From contig CANJIV010000002.1 of NCBI GenBank assembly GCA_947474595.1, positions 62,001 to 126,000 of the forward strand: a DNA stretch of 64,000 nt. Reading direction: 5' to 3'. A program made the position numbers and the translations under genes. The notes under the pieces were generated by a model that made no database searches, had not been told where the DNA came from, and worked only from the letters and a program-made list of their open reading frames with translations. Positions 17,979 to 27,226 of this stretch are shown piece after piece. Source of the DNA: Solirubrobacterales bacterium (GTDB lineage: Bacteria > Actinomycetota > Thermoleophilia > Solirubrobacterales > Solirubrobacteraceae). How positions within the stretch are numbered: the first letter of the stretch is position 1; every line of letters starts with the position of its first letter.

Positions 17979-18811
17979 GACGTCGCTCCGATCTCAGCCC
18001 GACGCCGCTGGCGACGCTCAAACACAGCCAACTCTTTGACTCCAAGGCCGTCCAATAGAGCGAGAGCGTCTTCGTAGCGGAAGCCGACCTGCTCGGGAAC
18101 ATGCGCATCACTAGAGAGGGCGATCGGATTGCCAGCATCTACGACCATTTCAAGAAAGCTTAGCGCTGGATAGATCTCCGCCGCCGGCTTGCGTAAGCCA
18201 GCAGTCGAAACCTCAACCGCGATTCCAGAGTCGGCGATAGCGTCCATGGCTAGCTCGTAGAAGCGACGCAAGTCACCCTCGGGGGTCGGCCGTGACGGCC
18301 CCCAAACCTTGATCAGATCCGGGTGGGCAAGGATGTCGAAGAGCCCGCTGCGCGCTGCTTCCCCGAGCGTCTCGAAGTAGCGGCGCCAAACCCGATCAAC
18401 ATCGGGTCCCCCATCCCAGACGTCCCAGCCATCGTGGTCAACGGCCTGTTGGCCGAGGAAGTGAACGGAGCCGACAACGTAATCCCAATCACGGGCTTCG
18501 AGGAACGTCGCAGTACGGTCCTCGCGACCAGGCAGGAAGTCAACCTCAATGCCTAGGCGCAGATCGGTCTCTTGGCGGACAAACTCGCAGTAGGCATCAA
18601 CATCGTCAACGGCTTCGCGTTTCCACAGCTCGTGATCCCAGATCTCTAGCGACTGGGCAAAGCGGTGGATATGTTCAGCAACCCCAAGCTCGGTGATCTC
18701 GCGCTCGCTAGCTGCCTGGCGATAGCGCTGGGCGTTAGCGGCCGTGAAGTAGCGCTCGGCCGGCGTGTCGGGATCATCTGGACGTAGGTGTACGTGATAG
18801 TCGGTCAGCAT
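17975..18811 (-). CDS. PHP-domain phosphoesterase (histidinol-phosphatase HisK-like)
   Basis: A 278-aa PHP hydrolase. The opening TDYHVHL supplies the first two metal-binding histidines. Later residues include GVAEHIHR, IEVDFLPG, VVGSVHFLG, LAHPDLIKVWG, VEVSTAGLRKP and ALSSDAHVPE, the full metal-ligand set of the polymerase-and-histidinol-phosphatase family. HisK-type histidinol phosphatase is the closest functional guess, but no his gene is nearby. GTG 18814 directly precedes ATG 18811; I chose the ATG. It is inserted between ispD and ispF, which are usually adjacent. Confidence 0.88.
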   Translation of the reverse strand: MLTDYHVHLRPDDPDTPAERYFTAANAQRYRQAASEREITELGVAEHIHRFAQSLEIWDHELWKREAVDDVDAYCEFVRQETDLRLGIEVDFLPGREDRTATFLEARDWDYVVGSVHFLGQQAVDHDGWDVWDGGPDVDRVWRRYFETLGEAARSGLFDILAHPDLIKVWGPSRPTPEGDLRRFYELAMDAIADSGIAVEVSTAGLRKPAAEIYPALSFLEMVVDAGNPIALSSDAHVPEQVGFRYEDALALLDGLGVKELAVFERRQRRRAEIGATS

Positions 18812-18814
18812 CAC

Positions 18815-19471
18815 TCAAACGACCCGCTCTGCGAGGAGGAGTTGGGCGACCTGGAGATCAAGCGCCGTCGTAACCTTGAGATTCTCACGCGGCGCAGCAA
18901 CGACGCGAACTCGGCCGCCAGCAGCCTCTACCAAGGATGCATCGTCGGTAGCGGCGGCCAACTCATCATCGCTGCCCGATAGCGCGGCCTCTAGCGCAGC
19001 GCGCCGGAATACCTGTGGCGTCTGGACTGCCCACAAGGTCGATCGATCTAACGTCCGCCTCACCTCTCCATCGTGACCTACTTCTTTGACCGTATCGGTC
19101 AGCGGCGCCGCTGCTACTACGGCATCACAGGCATGCTTCTTGAGCTGTTCTAGTGCCTCCACGAAGAGCTGTGTACTAGCAAGTGGTCGTGCGGCGTCAT
19201 GGACGATGACCTCATCAGCAAAGGGTGCTACAGCCAGGGCCGCGGCTACAGAGGCGCAACGCGAGGCTCCACCGAGAACTCCAACCGTCCCTCGGGGGGC
19301 GGCTGCGCCAGGGGGCAGAGCGACAACGATCGCGGTGACTGCCGGGACTGCCTGCAGGGCTTCGATACTCCATTCGATCATTGGGCGACCGCCAAGCAAA
19401 ACAAACGCCTTAGGACACTCTGCCCCAAGGCGCTCGCCGCTACCAGCGGCCACGATCAACGCGACCGCCAT
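18815..19471 (-). CDS. ispD: 2-C-methyl-D-erythritol 4-phosphate cytidylyltransferase
   Basis: Second committed MEP-pathway step: CTP + MEP to CDP-ME. The nucleotidyltransferase loop AAGSGERLGAECPKAF starts at residue 7, followed by VHDAARPL and the ATDDASLVEAAGG region near the C-terminus. Length 218 aa. The frame is open upstream into carD, but ATG 19471, 17 bp after the carD stop, matches the family N-terminus. Order carD-ispD(-PHP)-ispF is a hallmark of many Actinobacteria. Confidence 0.97.
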   Translation of the reverse strand: MAVALIVAAGSGERLGAECPKAFVLLGGRPMIEWSIEALQAVPAVTAIVVALPPGAAAPRGTVGVLGGASRCASVAAALAVAPFADEVIVHDAARPLASTQLFVEALEQLKKHACDAVVAAAPLTDTVKEVGHDGEVRRTLDRSTLWAVQTPQVFRRAALEAALSGSDDELAAATDDASLVEAAGGRVRVVAAPRENLKVTTALDLQVAQLLLAERVV

Positions 19472-19487
19472 GCCAATCTCGTTCCGC

Positions 19488-20024
19488 TCAGCTCGCCAAG
19501 GCGATGTCGTCGGGAGCGCTCTGAAGCAGGAGTTCATCGAGGTGCGCCTCGGCCTCCTCTTCGCCCATCTCAAGCGCGTACATCAGCTCGGAGGCAAGGA
19601 CCTTCTTGGTCCTTGTGAACATCTGCTTCTCGCCTGTCGAGAGGCCCTTGTCCTGTTCGCGAATAGCCAAGTTGCGGACTACCTCTGCCAGCTCATAGAT
19701 GTCGCCGGTCTTAATCTTGTCCCGGTTGTGCTTGAAGCGGCGGTTCCAGTTCTTTGGCATGTCGGAGATTTCGTCCTGTAGAACGAAGAGCACCTTCTTG
19801 ACCGTCTCCTCATCAATCACGCGGCGCAGACCAGCGATGCCAGCGTTTTCGCATGGCACCATCACGGTCATGTTGTTGTGGAGGATCTTGATCGTCAGGT
19901 AGTCGCGGGTCTCGCCAAAGACCTCTTTGCTCTCCTTTTTTAAGACCTTGCCGGCCCCGTGGTGTGGGTACACGACGTTATCCCCAATCACGAACTCGAT
20001 GTTCTCGATCTCGCGCACGATCAC
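19488..20024 (-). CDS. carD: RNA polymerase-binding regulator CarD
   Basis: Stabilises the open complex at rRNA and other promoters by contacting RNAP beta and the upstream fork of the bubble. The N-terminal RNAP-interacting Tudor-like domain is clear (IGDNVVYPHHGAGKV, then TIKILHNNMTVMVPCENA), followed by the helical C-terminal domain containing NWNRRFKHNRDKI. The conventional start is GTG 20024 (178 aa), but it has no good SD. A strong AAGGAGG lies at 20066-20072, 5 nt before an in-frame ATT at 20060 that would add 12 residues. An in-frame TAG at 20073-20075 limits any longer extension. Confidence 0.96.
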   Translation of the reverse strand: MIVREIENIEFVIGDNVVYPHHGAGKVLKKESKEVFGETRDYLTIKILHNNMTVMVPCENAGIAGLRRVIDEETVKKVLFVLQDEISDMPKNWNRRFKHNRDKIKTGDIYELAEVVRNLAIREQDKGLSTGEKQMFTRTKKVLASELMYALEMGEEEAEAHLDELLLQSAPDDIALAS

Positions 20025-20057
20025 GATGTCGTCTAGCTGATCTTCAATTGTGTCCGG

Positions 20058-20074
20058 AATGATGCCCTCCTTCT
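20058..20074 (-). promoter_or_regulatory. Strong SD placed for an ATT start of carD
   Basis: On the minus strand AGAAGGAGGG is followed by C, ATC, then ATT. The AGGAGG core is 5 nt from ATT 20060 but 41 nt from GTG 20024. No ATG, GTG or TTG lies in frame between the upstream TAG and 20024. This suggests carD begins at a rare ATT codon, like infC in many bacteria. Confidence 0.5.
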
Positions 20075-20110
20075 AAGAGCCTTTGATCCGCGTCCTGCGG
20101 GCCATTTGCG

Positions 20111-21223
20111 CTAGGTCTGCAAGTATCTGTCCACGAGGTTGATCTCTTGTAAGCGGCGAAGTCCCTCGCGGATATCCTTCGCCCTAATTTCGCCGACACC
20201 CTCGACCATCTCAAGCTCGGCGTCACTGGCGCCGAGCATCTCGTCGAGGCGTCCAAACTCGCGTACGATCTCGGCGACAACCAGCTTCGGTAGCCGTGGA
20301 ATACGGCCAAGAATCCGATATCCCCTAGGTGAAACTGGGTAGTCAAGCGTGTTGAGCTTACGGTCGTAGCCCAGTAGTTCAGCTAGGCGGCCGAAATCGA
20401 GTAGATCTTGATGGGCAAGCCGCGCAAACTGATCTAGGGCGCCAGCAAATGCCTCCTCGGAGTCATCGGTGATGTAGTCATGGACGAGCGCTGCCTTGTC
20501 GGACGAGACGCTGACCATCGTCTCGTCTAGCTGCATCTCAATCAGCCGACCCTCTGTGCCCAGCTCAACAATGTAGCGCTCGATCTCTACAGCCATACGC
20601 GTAACGAGCTCGGCGCGTTGAAGAACGGTGAGTACGTCGTGAAGAGTCGCACCGCCCTCGAACTCAAGCGCCGTTAAGCGAGTTGATACCTGGTCAAGGC
20701 GAGTGCGGTATTTATCGAGTGTAGCGTGTGCCTGATTGGCCTTAGCAAGCACAACCGGGATGTCGGCCAAGATGTATTTGCCGCCGTCTACGTAAAGCGA
20801 TACAACCTCGCGACGCTGGGAAAGTGCGATCACTAAAGCATCGGTCTGCTTGGAGACCCGCTCGGCGGTGCGGTGGCGTGTGCCTGTCTCTAGCGAGAGA
20901 ATCGTGGGATCTGGCATTAGTTGAACATTGGTCCACACGATCTTGGTGCAGTTGGCGTTGAGGACAATCGCACCGTCCATCTTGGCAACTTGGTAGAGCA
21001 GAGCAGGCGAGTAGTCCACATCAACCTTGATGCCCCCGGAGTAGAGGAATGCAAGATCGTCGGGGTCGCCGATAATGATCAACCCACCAGTCTTAGCGTG
21101 AAGAACGTTGTCAATACCCTCACGCAGTGCAGTACCGGGAGCCACCATCTCGAGCGACTTGATCAGCCGTGGCTCTTGTCTGGAATCAAGCTCTCTGAGA
21201 TCTTCCCCGGTTTGTGACGCCAT
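20111..21223 (-). CDS. disA: Diadenylate cyclase DisA (DNA integrity scanning protein)
   Basis: Makes c-di-AMP from two ATP and scans DNA for branched structures. The 370-aa protein has the N-terminal DAC domain with DGA (MDGAIVLN) and the RHR motif in ETGTRHRTAE, a helical linker, and a C-terminal RuvA-like helix-hairpin-helix domain with GVGEIRAKDIREGL. An SD-like GGTGGAG lies close to ATG 21223, with a -10-like TACAAT about 15 nt upstream. It sits next to radA, the arrangement of Bacillus and many Actinobacteria, where RadA modulates DisA. Confidence 0.97.
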   Translation of the reverse strand: MASQTGEDLRELDSRQEPRLIKSLEMVAPGTALREGIDNVLHAKTGGLIIIGDPDDLAFLYSGGIKVDVDYSPALLYQVAKMDGAIVLNANCTKIVWTNVQLMPDPTILSLETGTRHRTAERVSKQTDALVIALSQRREVVSLYVDGGKYILADIPVVLAKANQAHATLDKYRTRLDQVSTRLTALEFEGGATLHDVLTVLQRAELVTRMAVEIERYIVELGTEGRLIEMQLDETMVSVSSDKAALVHDYITDDSEEAFAGALDQFARLAHQDLLDFGRLAELLGYDRKLNTLDYPVSPRGYRILGRIPRLPKLVVAEIVREFGRLDEMLGASDAELEMVEGVGEIRAKDIREGLRRLQEINLVDRYLQT

Positions 21224-21302
21224 ACTCCACCTATTGTAGCGGGATTAGCGCTGAGTTTTCCCCTGCAAATCGGGCTATTTTGCGGAGGTGGTGGCGCTAG
21301 AG

Positions 21303-22703
21303 TCAAGCTGCCGCACGACGAGCCGTGCCAAATGCCGCCGTCAGTGCCTCCCGCAGCGTCGCAACTTCTACCGTGCCCGCCAGAGGCTGGCCGCTGCTCT
21401 CTCCACGCGCGACGATGATTGGTGACAGTCCAAATTTGGCTGCCTCGGTGAGTCGCCTATCGGCATGAGCCACCGGACGCAACTCGCCAGTCAGCCCCAA
21501 CTCGCCGAAACAGGCCGGCGGTGCGGCGGCGCTTGGGTCTCCTAGGGCGATGCCGCGAACGGCTCCGGCAACGGCTAGGGCGATCGCGAGATCAGCCCCT
21601 GGCTCATCGACCCGAATACCGCCGACCACATTTACGAAGACGTCGGCTGACCCGACGGCGATCGATCCATGTCGAGCGAGCACTGCGAGAACCAAGGCCA
21701 GTCGATTGCGATCGATGCCGCTTACGACTCTTCGCGGCGGCACGATCTCCGACGGCGAGACGAGTGCTTGAACCTCTACTAGTAGCGGCCTTGAGCCTTC
21801 CATCGCGGCTAGAACAGCGCTACCGGGCGCCCGCGTTGCCGCCCCGACAAACCGAGCCGACGCATCTAGCACCTCGACTAAACCTTCGTCGCGCATCTCA
21901 AAGACTCCGACGTCGTTAGTTGATCCGAAGCGGTTCTTGAGCGCACGCAGGGTGCGGTAGGTGCGCTCACGCTCGCCCTCGAACTGTAGGACGCAGTCAA
22001 CGGCGTGCTCGAGCACGCGCGGCCCGGCCAGCGACCCCTCTTTGGTCACGTGTCCAACCAGCAATACAGCTATATCGCGCGCCTTGGCAACGCGGGTTAT
22101 GCGATCAGCTACCTCCCGCACCTGCCCAACCGACCCCGGAGCGCCTGAGAGATCTGCGCAGTGCAGGGTCTGGACGGAGTCGATCACGCAGACCTCTGGC
22201 ACCTCGTGTTCAAGTGTCGCGACAACGGTGTCGAGATCTGTCTCGGCCAGAACTGGCACAGCCAACGCCTCGCCACCTAAGCGTTGTGCCCGCAGACGGA
22301 TCTGAGCCGGAGACTCCTCGCCGGATACGTAAAGAGTCCTGCGGCCGGCTGCGACAAGATTGCCTAGGGCCATCGCAGTGAGGGTAGATTTTCCGATCCC
22401 CGGCGAGCCACCGATCAAGACCAACGAGCCAGGCACAATTCCTCCGCCTAGTACACGGTCAAACTCAGCGATGCCAGTTAGAAGCCGATCGGCGGCGACG
22501 GTCTCGACCTCGCTTAGGCGACGAGGTTTGCCGGGGGCAACCCCACGCCTAGGCCCGTTGCGCGCCCCAACGCTTGCTGCTGGGGCCGCTGGGATCTCCT
22601 CAACCATCGTGTTCCAGGCGTCGCAGCCCGGGCATTGTCCGCACCAGCGGGGAGTCTGGTGCCCGCAGTCAGAGCAGACATGGATAGTTGTAGCGCGCGC
22701 CAT
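21303..22703 (-). CDS. radA: DNA repair protein RadA (Sms)
   Basis: Branch-migration helicase of recombination. From ATG 22703 (466 aa) it opens with the C4 zinc finger CSDCGHQTPRWCGQCPGC, then the RecA-like core with Walker A GGSPGIGKST, the RadA-specific KNRFGSTND motif, and a Lon-protease-like C-terminal domain (no Lon protease activity expected). Upstream in-frame codons exist but precede the family start. A strong hairpin separates it from clpC, so radA should have its own promoter. Confidence 0.97.
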   Translation of the reverse strand: MARATTIHVCSDCGHQTPRWCGQCPGCDAWNTMVEEIPAAPAASVGARNGPRRGVAPGKPRRLSEVETVAADRLLTGIAEFDRVLGGGIVPGSLVLIGGSPGIGKSTLTAMALGNLVAAGRRTLYVSGEESPAQIRLRAQRLGGEALAVPVLAETDLDTVVATLEHEVPEVCVIDSVQTLHCADLSGAPGSVGQVREVADRITRVAKARDIAVLLVGHVTKEGSLAGPRVLEHAVDCVLQFEGERERTYRTLRALKNRFGSTNDVGVFEMRDEGLVEVLDASARFVGAATRAPGSAVLAAMEGSRPLLVEVQALVSPSEIVPPRRVVSGIDRNRLALVLAVLARHGSIAVGSADVFVNVVGGIRVDEPGADLAIALAVAGAVRGIALGDPSAAAPPACFGELGLTGELRPVAHADRRLTEAAKFGLSPIIVARGESSGQPLAGTVEVATLREALTAAFGTARRAAA

Positions 22704-22766
22704 CTTATGATCGAGAGTACGGGCTGCACCCGACGGCACCGGCCGAATGGTCGATTATTAAACAGA

Positions 22767-22794
22767 TATTGGGGTGTATCAATACACCCCAATA
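22767..22794 (-). terminator. Rho-independent-type hairpin after clpC
   Basis: Perfect inverted repeat with 12-bp arms (TATTGGGGTGTA / TACACCCCAATA) and a 4-nt loop, 36 bp downstream of the clpC stop. In the minus direction it is followed by a moderately T-rich stretch (TCTGTTTAAT). It should end clpC transcription ahead of radA. Confidence 0.8.
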
Positions 22795-22829
22795 GCACGC
22801 CCTCCGTCAGTGTCTCCTTCGAGACGGGG

Positions 22830-25415
22830 CTAAGAGGTTTCGGTCGTCGTCTCGTCGTCAGGAGACGAATCTGACTGGACTGACTCTTCTGCATCGCCAT
22901 CGCCACCTTCGGCTCCGACGCCGACTGGGACCGCGACCGGCTTAGGCTCGATGACGCTGAGAATGACTTCACGCTCGTCACCCTCTGGTGCGGGCTCGAC
23001 AACAACAGTCGAACCAGGCTTAAGCTCGGAGCGCAGCACGAAGTCAGCCAGCGGATCCTCGATATAGCGCTGAATCGCTCGCCGCAGAGGCCTGGCGCCC
23101 ATCGTTGGATCCCAGCCCTTCTCAACTAGGAGATCCTTGGCGGCATCGCCAACCTCGAGTTGTAGCTCACGCTCTGCCATCGACTTGCGGATCCGCAGCA
23201 GCAGGAGGTCAACGATCTCCTTGATCTCGGCCTTCTGGAGCTTGTGGAAGACGATCACGTCGTCAATACGGTTGAGAAACTCCGGCCGGAACACCTTCTT
23301 GAGCTCACTCATGATGCGACCCTTCATGTCGTCATAGGTGATACCCATCTCGTCTTCGGAGATCGAGAAGCCCAGCGGCGTCCCACGTGCAATCTCCTGT
23401 GCCCCGATATTTGAAGTCATGATCACAATCGCATGGCGGAAATCAACAGTGCGCCCTTGGGCGTCGGTGAGGCGGCCATCCTCGAGGATCTGTAGAAGGA
23501 TGTTGAAGACGTCAGGGTGGGCCTTCTCGATCTCGTCGAGTAGCAGCACTGAGTAGGGCTTGCGGCGCACGGCCTCGGTTAGTTGACCGCCCTCGTCGTA
23601 GCCGACATAGCCAGGAGGCGAGCCGACCAGACGCGACACGGCGTGCTTCTCCATGTACTCAGACATATCGATGCGGACCATTGCGTCCTCATCGCCAAAG
23701 AGGAACTCAGCAAGGGTACGAGCGAGCTCTGTCTTGCCGACGCCAGATGGGCCAAGGAAGATAAATGAACCGGTTGGACGCTTTGGATCTTTGAGGCCCG
23801 CCCGTGAGCGACGCATCGCCTTAGAGATGACTTCGACGGCAGCGTGCTGGCCGATCACTCGCTTATGCAGCTCATCTTCCATCCGCATCAGCTTGGCTGT
23901 CTCGGCCTCGGTTAGCTTAAAGACTGGGATCCCCGTCCACATCGAGACGATGTCGGCAATCTCCTCTTCACCGATCGACGGGCGTTCAACGCCCTCGCCG
24001 GCCTCCCACTGCTCTTCGAGCTCACGCTTGCGGTTGGTCAGGCGACGCTCGTTGTCGCGTAAGTTTGCGGCCTTCTCAAACTCTTGGGCCTCGATCGCAA
24101 CCTCCTTGTCGCGCCGCGTCGTCTCGATCTCCTCCTCGAGCTCTCGGTGGACAGGGGGAGAGGTCATCGACCGGATGCGCATCCGCGCCGCTGCCTCATC
24201 GATCAGATCGATCGCCTTGTCGGGCAGGAAGCGATCAGAGATGTAGCGATCGGATAGCTCAGCTGCTGCCTTAAGCGCCTCGTCAGTGATCTCGATCTTG
24301 TGGTGATCTTCGTAGCGCTCGCGCAGACCTTTGAGGATCTGCTCGGTCTCGTCGATCGACGGCGGCTCAACCCGAATCTGCTGGAAGCGGCGCTCGAGCG
24401 CCGCGTCGCGCTCAAGGTACTTGCGGTACTCGTCAAGCGTGGTCGCACCGATTGTCTGCAGCTCGCCGCGTGCTAGCGCTGGCTTAAGGATTGAGGCCGC
24501 GTCGATCGCGCCCTCGGCTGCACCAGCTCCAACGAGGTTGTGGAGCTCGTCGATGAACAAGATGATGTCGCCTCGCTGGGTGATCTCCTTCATCACTTTC
24601 TTAAGGCGCTCCTCGAACTCTCCGCGGTACTTCGAGCCAGCAACTAATGCTGCGAGATCGAGTGTGTAGATCTGCTTGCCCTTGAGTAGCTCAGGTACAT
24701 CAGAGTTGATGATGCGCTGGGCAAGGCCTTCGACGACCGCAGTCTTGCCGACTCCAGGCTCGCCGATCAGAACTGGGTTGTTCTTCTGCCTGCGCGAGAG
24801 GATCTGCATGATCCGCTCGATCTCTGTTTCGCGCCCAATCACGGGGTCGAGCTTGCCTTCGGAGGCTAGCTTCGTGAGATTGCGCCCGAACTGGTCGAGC
24901 AGCTTGGAGGACTTCTTAGCGTCGGTTTGTGGCCCGAGGTCTAGTGCCGATGAGCCAGCAGCTCCCTGTCGGCGGCCGCCTGGGCCAGACAACATGCGGA
25001 TGACTTCATTGCGGATCTTCTCGGAGTCAGCGTCGAAATCAAGCAGGATGCGCGCTGCCACGCCTTCGTTCTCGCGCACAAGGCCGAGCAGAATGTGCTC
25101 TGTGCCAATGTAGTTGTGACCCAATGAGAGGGCTTCGCGCAGGGCTAGCTCTAGGACCTTCTTGGCTCGAGGCGTGAATGGAATCTGGCCCGAAGTGACC
25201 TCTTCTCCGGAGCCGACGATCCGTACGACCTGCGCGCGCACACGCTCGACGGTGATATCGAGACTCTCCAGAACTCGCGCTGCGAGCCCCTCCTCTTCGC
25301 GCAGCAGCCCGAGCAGGATGTGCTCGGTTCCGATGTAGTTGTGCTTTAGGGTGCGAGCCTCTTCTTGGGCGAGCACGACGACCTGGCGGGCGCGTTCGGT
25401 AAATCGCTCAAACAT
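22830..25415 (-). CDS. clpC: ATP-dependent Clp protease ATPase subunit ClpC
   Basis: Hsp100 unfoldase that feeds proteins to ClpP. The 861-aa protein has two N-terminal Clp-N repeats (each with [13 protein letters not shown]), AAA1 with [14 protein letters not shown], a coiled M-domain with a UVR motif, AAA2 with [14 protein letters not shown], the ClpP-binding loop region, and an acidic Ser/Glu-rich tail. The preferred start is ATG 25415 ([11 protein letters not shown]), preceded by GGAAGG; upstream in-frame codons lack family similarity. No mcsA/mcsB/ctsR precede it, unlike Bacillus; lysS is directly upstream. Confidence 0.97.
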   Translation of the reverse strand: MFERFTERARQVVVLAQEEARTLKHNYIGTEHILLGLLREEEGLAARVLESLDITVERVRAQVVRIVGSGEEVTSGQIPFTPRAKKVLELALREALSLGHNYIGTEHILLGLVRENEGVAARILLDFDADSEKIRNEVIRMLSGPGGRRQGAAGSSALDLGPQTDAKKSSKLLDQFGRNLTKLASEGKLDPVIGRETEIERIMQILSRRQKNNPVLIGEPGVGKTAVVEGLAQRIINSDVPELLKGKQIYTLDLAALVAGSKYRGEFEERLKKVMKEITQRGDIILFIDELHNLVGAGAAEGAIDAASILKPALARGELQTIGATTLDEYRKYLERDAALERRFQQIRVEPPSIDETEQILKGLRERYEDHHKIEITDEALKAAAELSDRYISDRFLPDKAIDLIDEAAARMRIRSMTSPPVHRELEEEIETTRRDKEVAIEAQEFEKAANLRDNERRLTNRKRELEEQWEAGEGVERPSIGEEEIADIVSMWTGIPVFKLTEAETAKLMRMEDELHKRVIGQHAAVEVISKAMRRSRAGLKDPKRPTGSFIFLGPSGVGKTELARTLAEFLFGDEDAMVRIDMSEYMEKHAVSRLVGSPPGYVGYDEGGQLTEAVRRKPYSVLLLDEIEKAHPDVFNILLQILEDGRLTDAQGRTVDFRHAIVIMTSNIGAQEIARGTPLGFSISEDEMGITYDDMKGRIMSELKKVFRPEFLNRIDDVIVFHKLQKAEIKEIVDLLLLRIRKSMAERELQLEVGDAAKDLLVEKGWDPTMGARPLRRAIQRYIEDPLADFVLRSELKPGSTVVVEPAPEGDEREVILSVIEPKPVAVPVGVGAEGGDGDAEESVQSDSSPDDETTTETS

Positions 25416-25555
25416 TGACGGAGCCTTCCTTCCCGACGGTCGATGAAACCTGCCCAACGCCACTTATGCCTACGGCTAGGTGGCAAGGCATGAGACGGTG
25501 ATTTTGGTTAGTCGCTGGCATCTCTACTTTTACTCTCATCCTTATATTCGACTTG

Positions 25556-25589
25556 GCGGGTCGGATGGATGAGTGACTGCGGGTCGGAT
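25556..25589. promoter_or_regulatory. Two 11-bp direct repeats in the clpC upstream region
   Basis: GCGGGTCGGAT occurs at 25556-25566 and 25579-25589, a 23-bp spacing (about two helical turns), 140-175 bp upstream of clpC. The 296-bp lysS-clpC gap has no gene. The repeats could bind a stress regulator; they do not match CtsR, CIRCE or HAIR consensus sequences that I know. Confidence 0.35.
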
Positions 25590-25711
25590 TGGCAAAGTTT
25601 GCGGCCATGAGGCAGTCTAGCAACCACCCACGCTGGGCTGACGCAGGTCATCGGACGCGATCGACATGCCATTTTCTGACGCCAGCTCGACGACCCTGCC
25701 AAGCACCCTAG

Positions 25712-27217
25712 CTAGGCTTCGCGCATTGCAGGGAAGAGCACGACCTCGCGAATTGACTGACGGCCGGTCAGCAGCATCACAAGGCGATCGATCCCGATCC
25801 CGATCCCACCAGTTGGCGGCATCCCGAGCTCTAGGGCCTCAAGGTAGGACTCGTCAAATGGCTGGCTCTCGTCATCGCCCGCCGCAGCTGCCGCACGCTG
25901 GGTCTCAAAGCGCGCGCGTTGCTCGTCTGGATCGTTGAGCTCGCTAAAGGCGTTGGCGATCTCCATGCCACCGCAGTAGGCCTCGAACCTCTCAACCAGA
26001 CCTGGCTCGCTGCGATGGCGCTTGGCAAATGGCGAGAGCTCGACGGGATAGTCGACCAGGAAGGTTGGTTGGATCAGGGTCGGCTCGACGTGCTTAGTTA
26101 GAAGTTCGTCGACCAGTTGTGCCCAGCTGTCGTTGGGTGCCACATCAAACCCGCGCTGCTTGATCGCAGCGGCTAATTCGTCACGTTCGCGGTGTTCGAT
26201 AACGTCAATCCCGCAGCCATCAAGGATCGCCTGGCGCAGCGTCAGTCGCCGCCAAGGCGGAGAGAAGTCTAGGTCCCCTGAGTAATTAGCTGCGGACGCT
26301 GCGGTCGCCACAAGGCGCTCACAGCGCGCGGCGACATCCTCATAATCGGAGTGGGCTTCGTACCACTCAAGCATCGTAAATTCAGGGTTGTGCTTAGTTG
26401 AAAGACCTTCATTGCGGAAGTCTTTGCCTAACTCGTAGACCCGTTCAAGGCCGCCGACGATGCAGCGCTTGAGATAGAGCTCGGTAGCTATCCGTAGATA
26501 AAAGTCGCTGTCGAGTGCGTTGAAGTGCGTTGTGAACGGACGCGCCGCAGCGCCGCCGTAGAGGGGCTGCAATACCGGTGTCTCGACCTCGATAAAGCCG
26601 TCCTCGTCGAGAAACTTACGCACCGATGCAATGATCTTGGCCCGGGTCATAAAGAGCTCGCGAGTCTCCTCGTTGGCAACCAGATCAAGCTCGCGCTTGC
26701 GGTAGCGAGTCTCGACGTCTTGAAGGCCGTGATGCTTGTCGGGTGGTGGCCTGAGGGACTTAGCCAGCATCGTCACCGCGTCGGTGCGAACCGACAGCTC
26801 ACCGCGTCGGGTACGCATCATCGTTCCGTCGACTCCGATCAAATCGCCGAGATCCAGCGACAAGACACGCTCATAGGCATCCTCGCCGAGGAGATCGATG
26901 CGGGCGTGGACCTGGAGGCGTCCAGAGCGGTCGACTACGTCGAGGAAGGCCGCCTTGCCGCTGCCACGGCGAGCTGCGAGACGACCAGCGATCCGAACTC
27001 GCTCTTGACCCTCTTCTCCAGCGTCCAGCCGTCCTTCGTAGCTTGATCGCAGAGCGCCGATGCTTTGAGCGCCGTCGAAGTCGTGTGGAAATGGCTCAAT
27101 TCCTTGAGCGCGCAGGCGATCAAGCTTCGCCCTGCGCATCCCAAGATGGTCGGTCGCGGTCTCCTGGACTTCTTCGTCCGTGCTCGCGCTGACCTCGGCC
27201 GGGTCGGAGCCAGACAT
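25712..27217 (-). CDS. lysS: Lysyl-tRNA synthetase, class II
   Basis: Charges tRNA-Lys. The 501-aa protein has an acidic N-terminal extension of about 25 residues, an anticodon-binding OB fold (about 65-160; RIAGRLAARRGSGKAAFLDV), and the class II core with motif 2 FRNEGLSTKHNPEFTMLEWY and motif 3 GIGIGIDRLVMLLTG. ATG 27217 lies 9 bp downstream of the greA stop, so the two form an operon. lysS upstream of clpC is shared with Bacillus and Mycobacterium. Confidence 0.97.
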   Translation of the reverse strand: MSGSDPAEVSASTDEEVQETATDHLGMRRAKLDRLRAQGIEPFPHDFDGAQSIGALRSSYEGRLDAGEEGQERVRIAGRLAARRGSGKAAFLDVVDRSGRLQVHARIDLLGEDAYERVLSLDLGDLIGVDGTMMRTRRGELSVRTDAVTMLAKSLRPPPDKHHGLQDVETRYRKRELDLVANEETRELFMTRAKIIASVRKFLDEDGFIEVETPVLQPLYGGAAARPFTTHFNALDSDFYLRIATELYLKRCIVGGLERVYELGKDFRNEGLSTKHNPEFTMLEWYEAHSDYEDVAARCERLVATAASAANYSGDLDFSPPWRRLTLRQAILDGCGIDVIEHRERDELAAAIKQRGFDVAPNDSWAQLVDELLTKHVEPTLIQPTFLVDYPVELSPFAKRHRSEPGLVERFEAYCGGMEIANAFSELNDPDEQRARFETQRAAAAAGDDESQPFDESYLEALELGMPPTGGIGIGIDRLVMLLTGRQSIREVVLFPAMREA

Positions 27218-27226
27218 CGCGCCTAG

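Noticed and set aside
19086-19781. 231-aa plus-strand frame opposite ispD and carD
   Set aside because: Its sense strand is the ispD and carD coding sequence; no plausible domain, start or SD.
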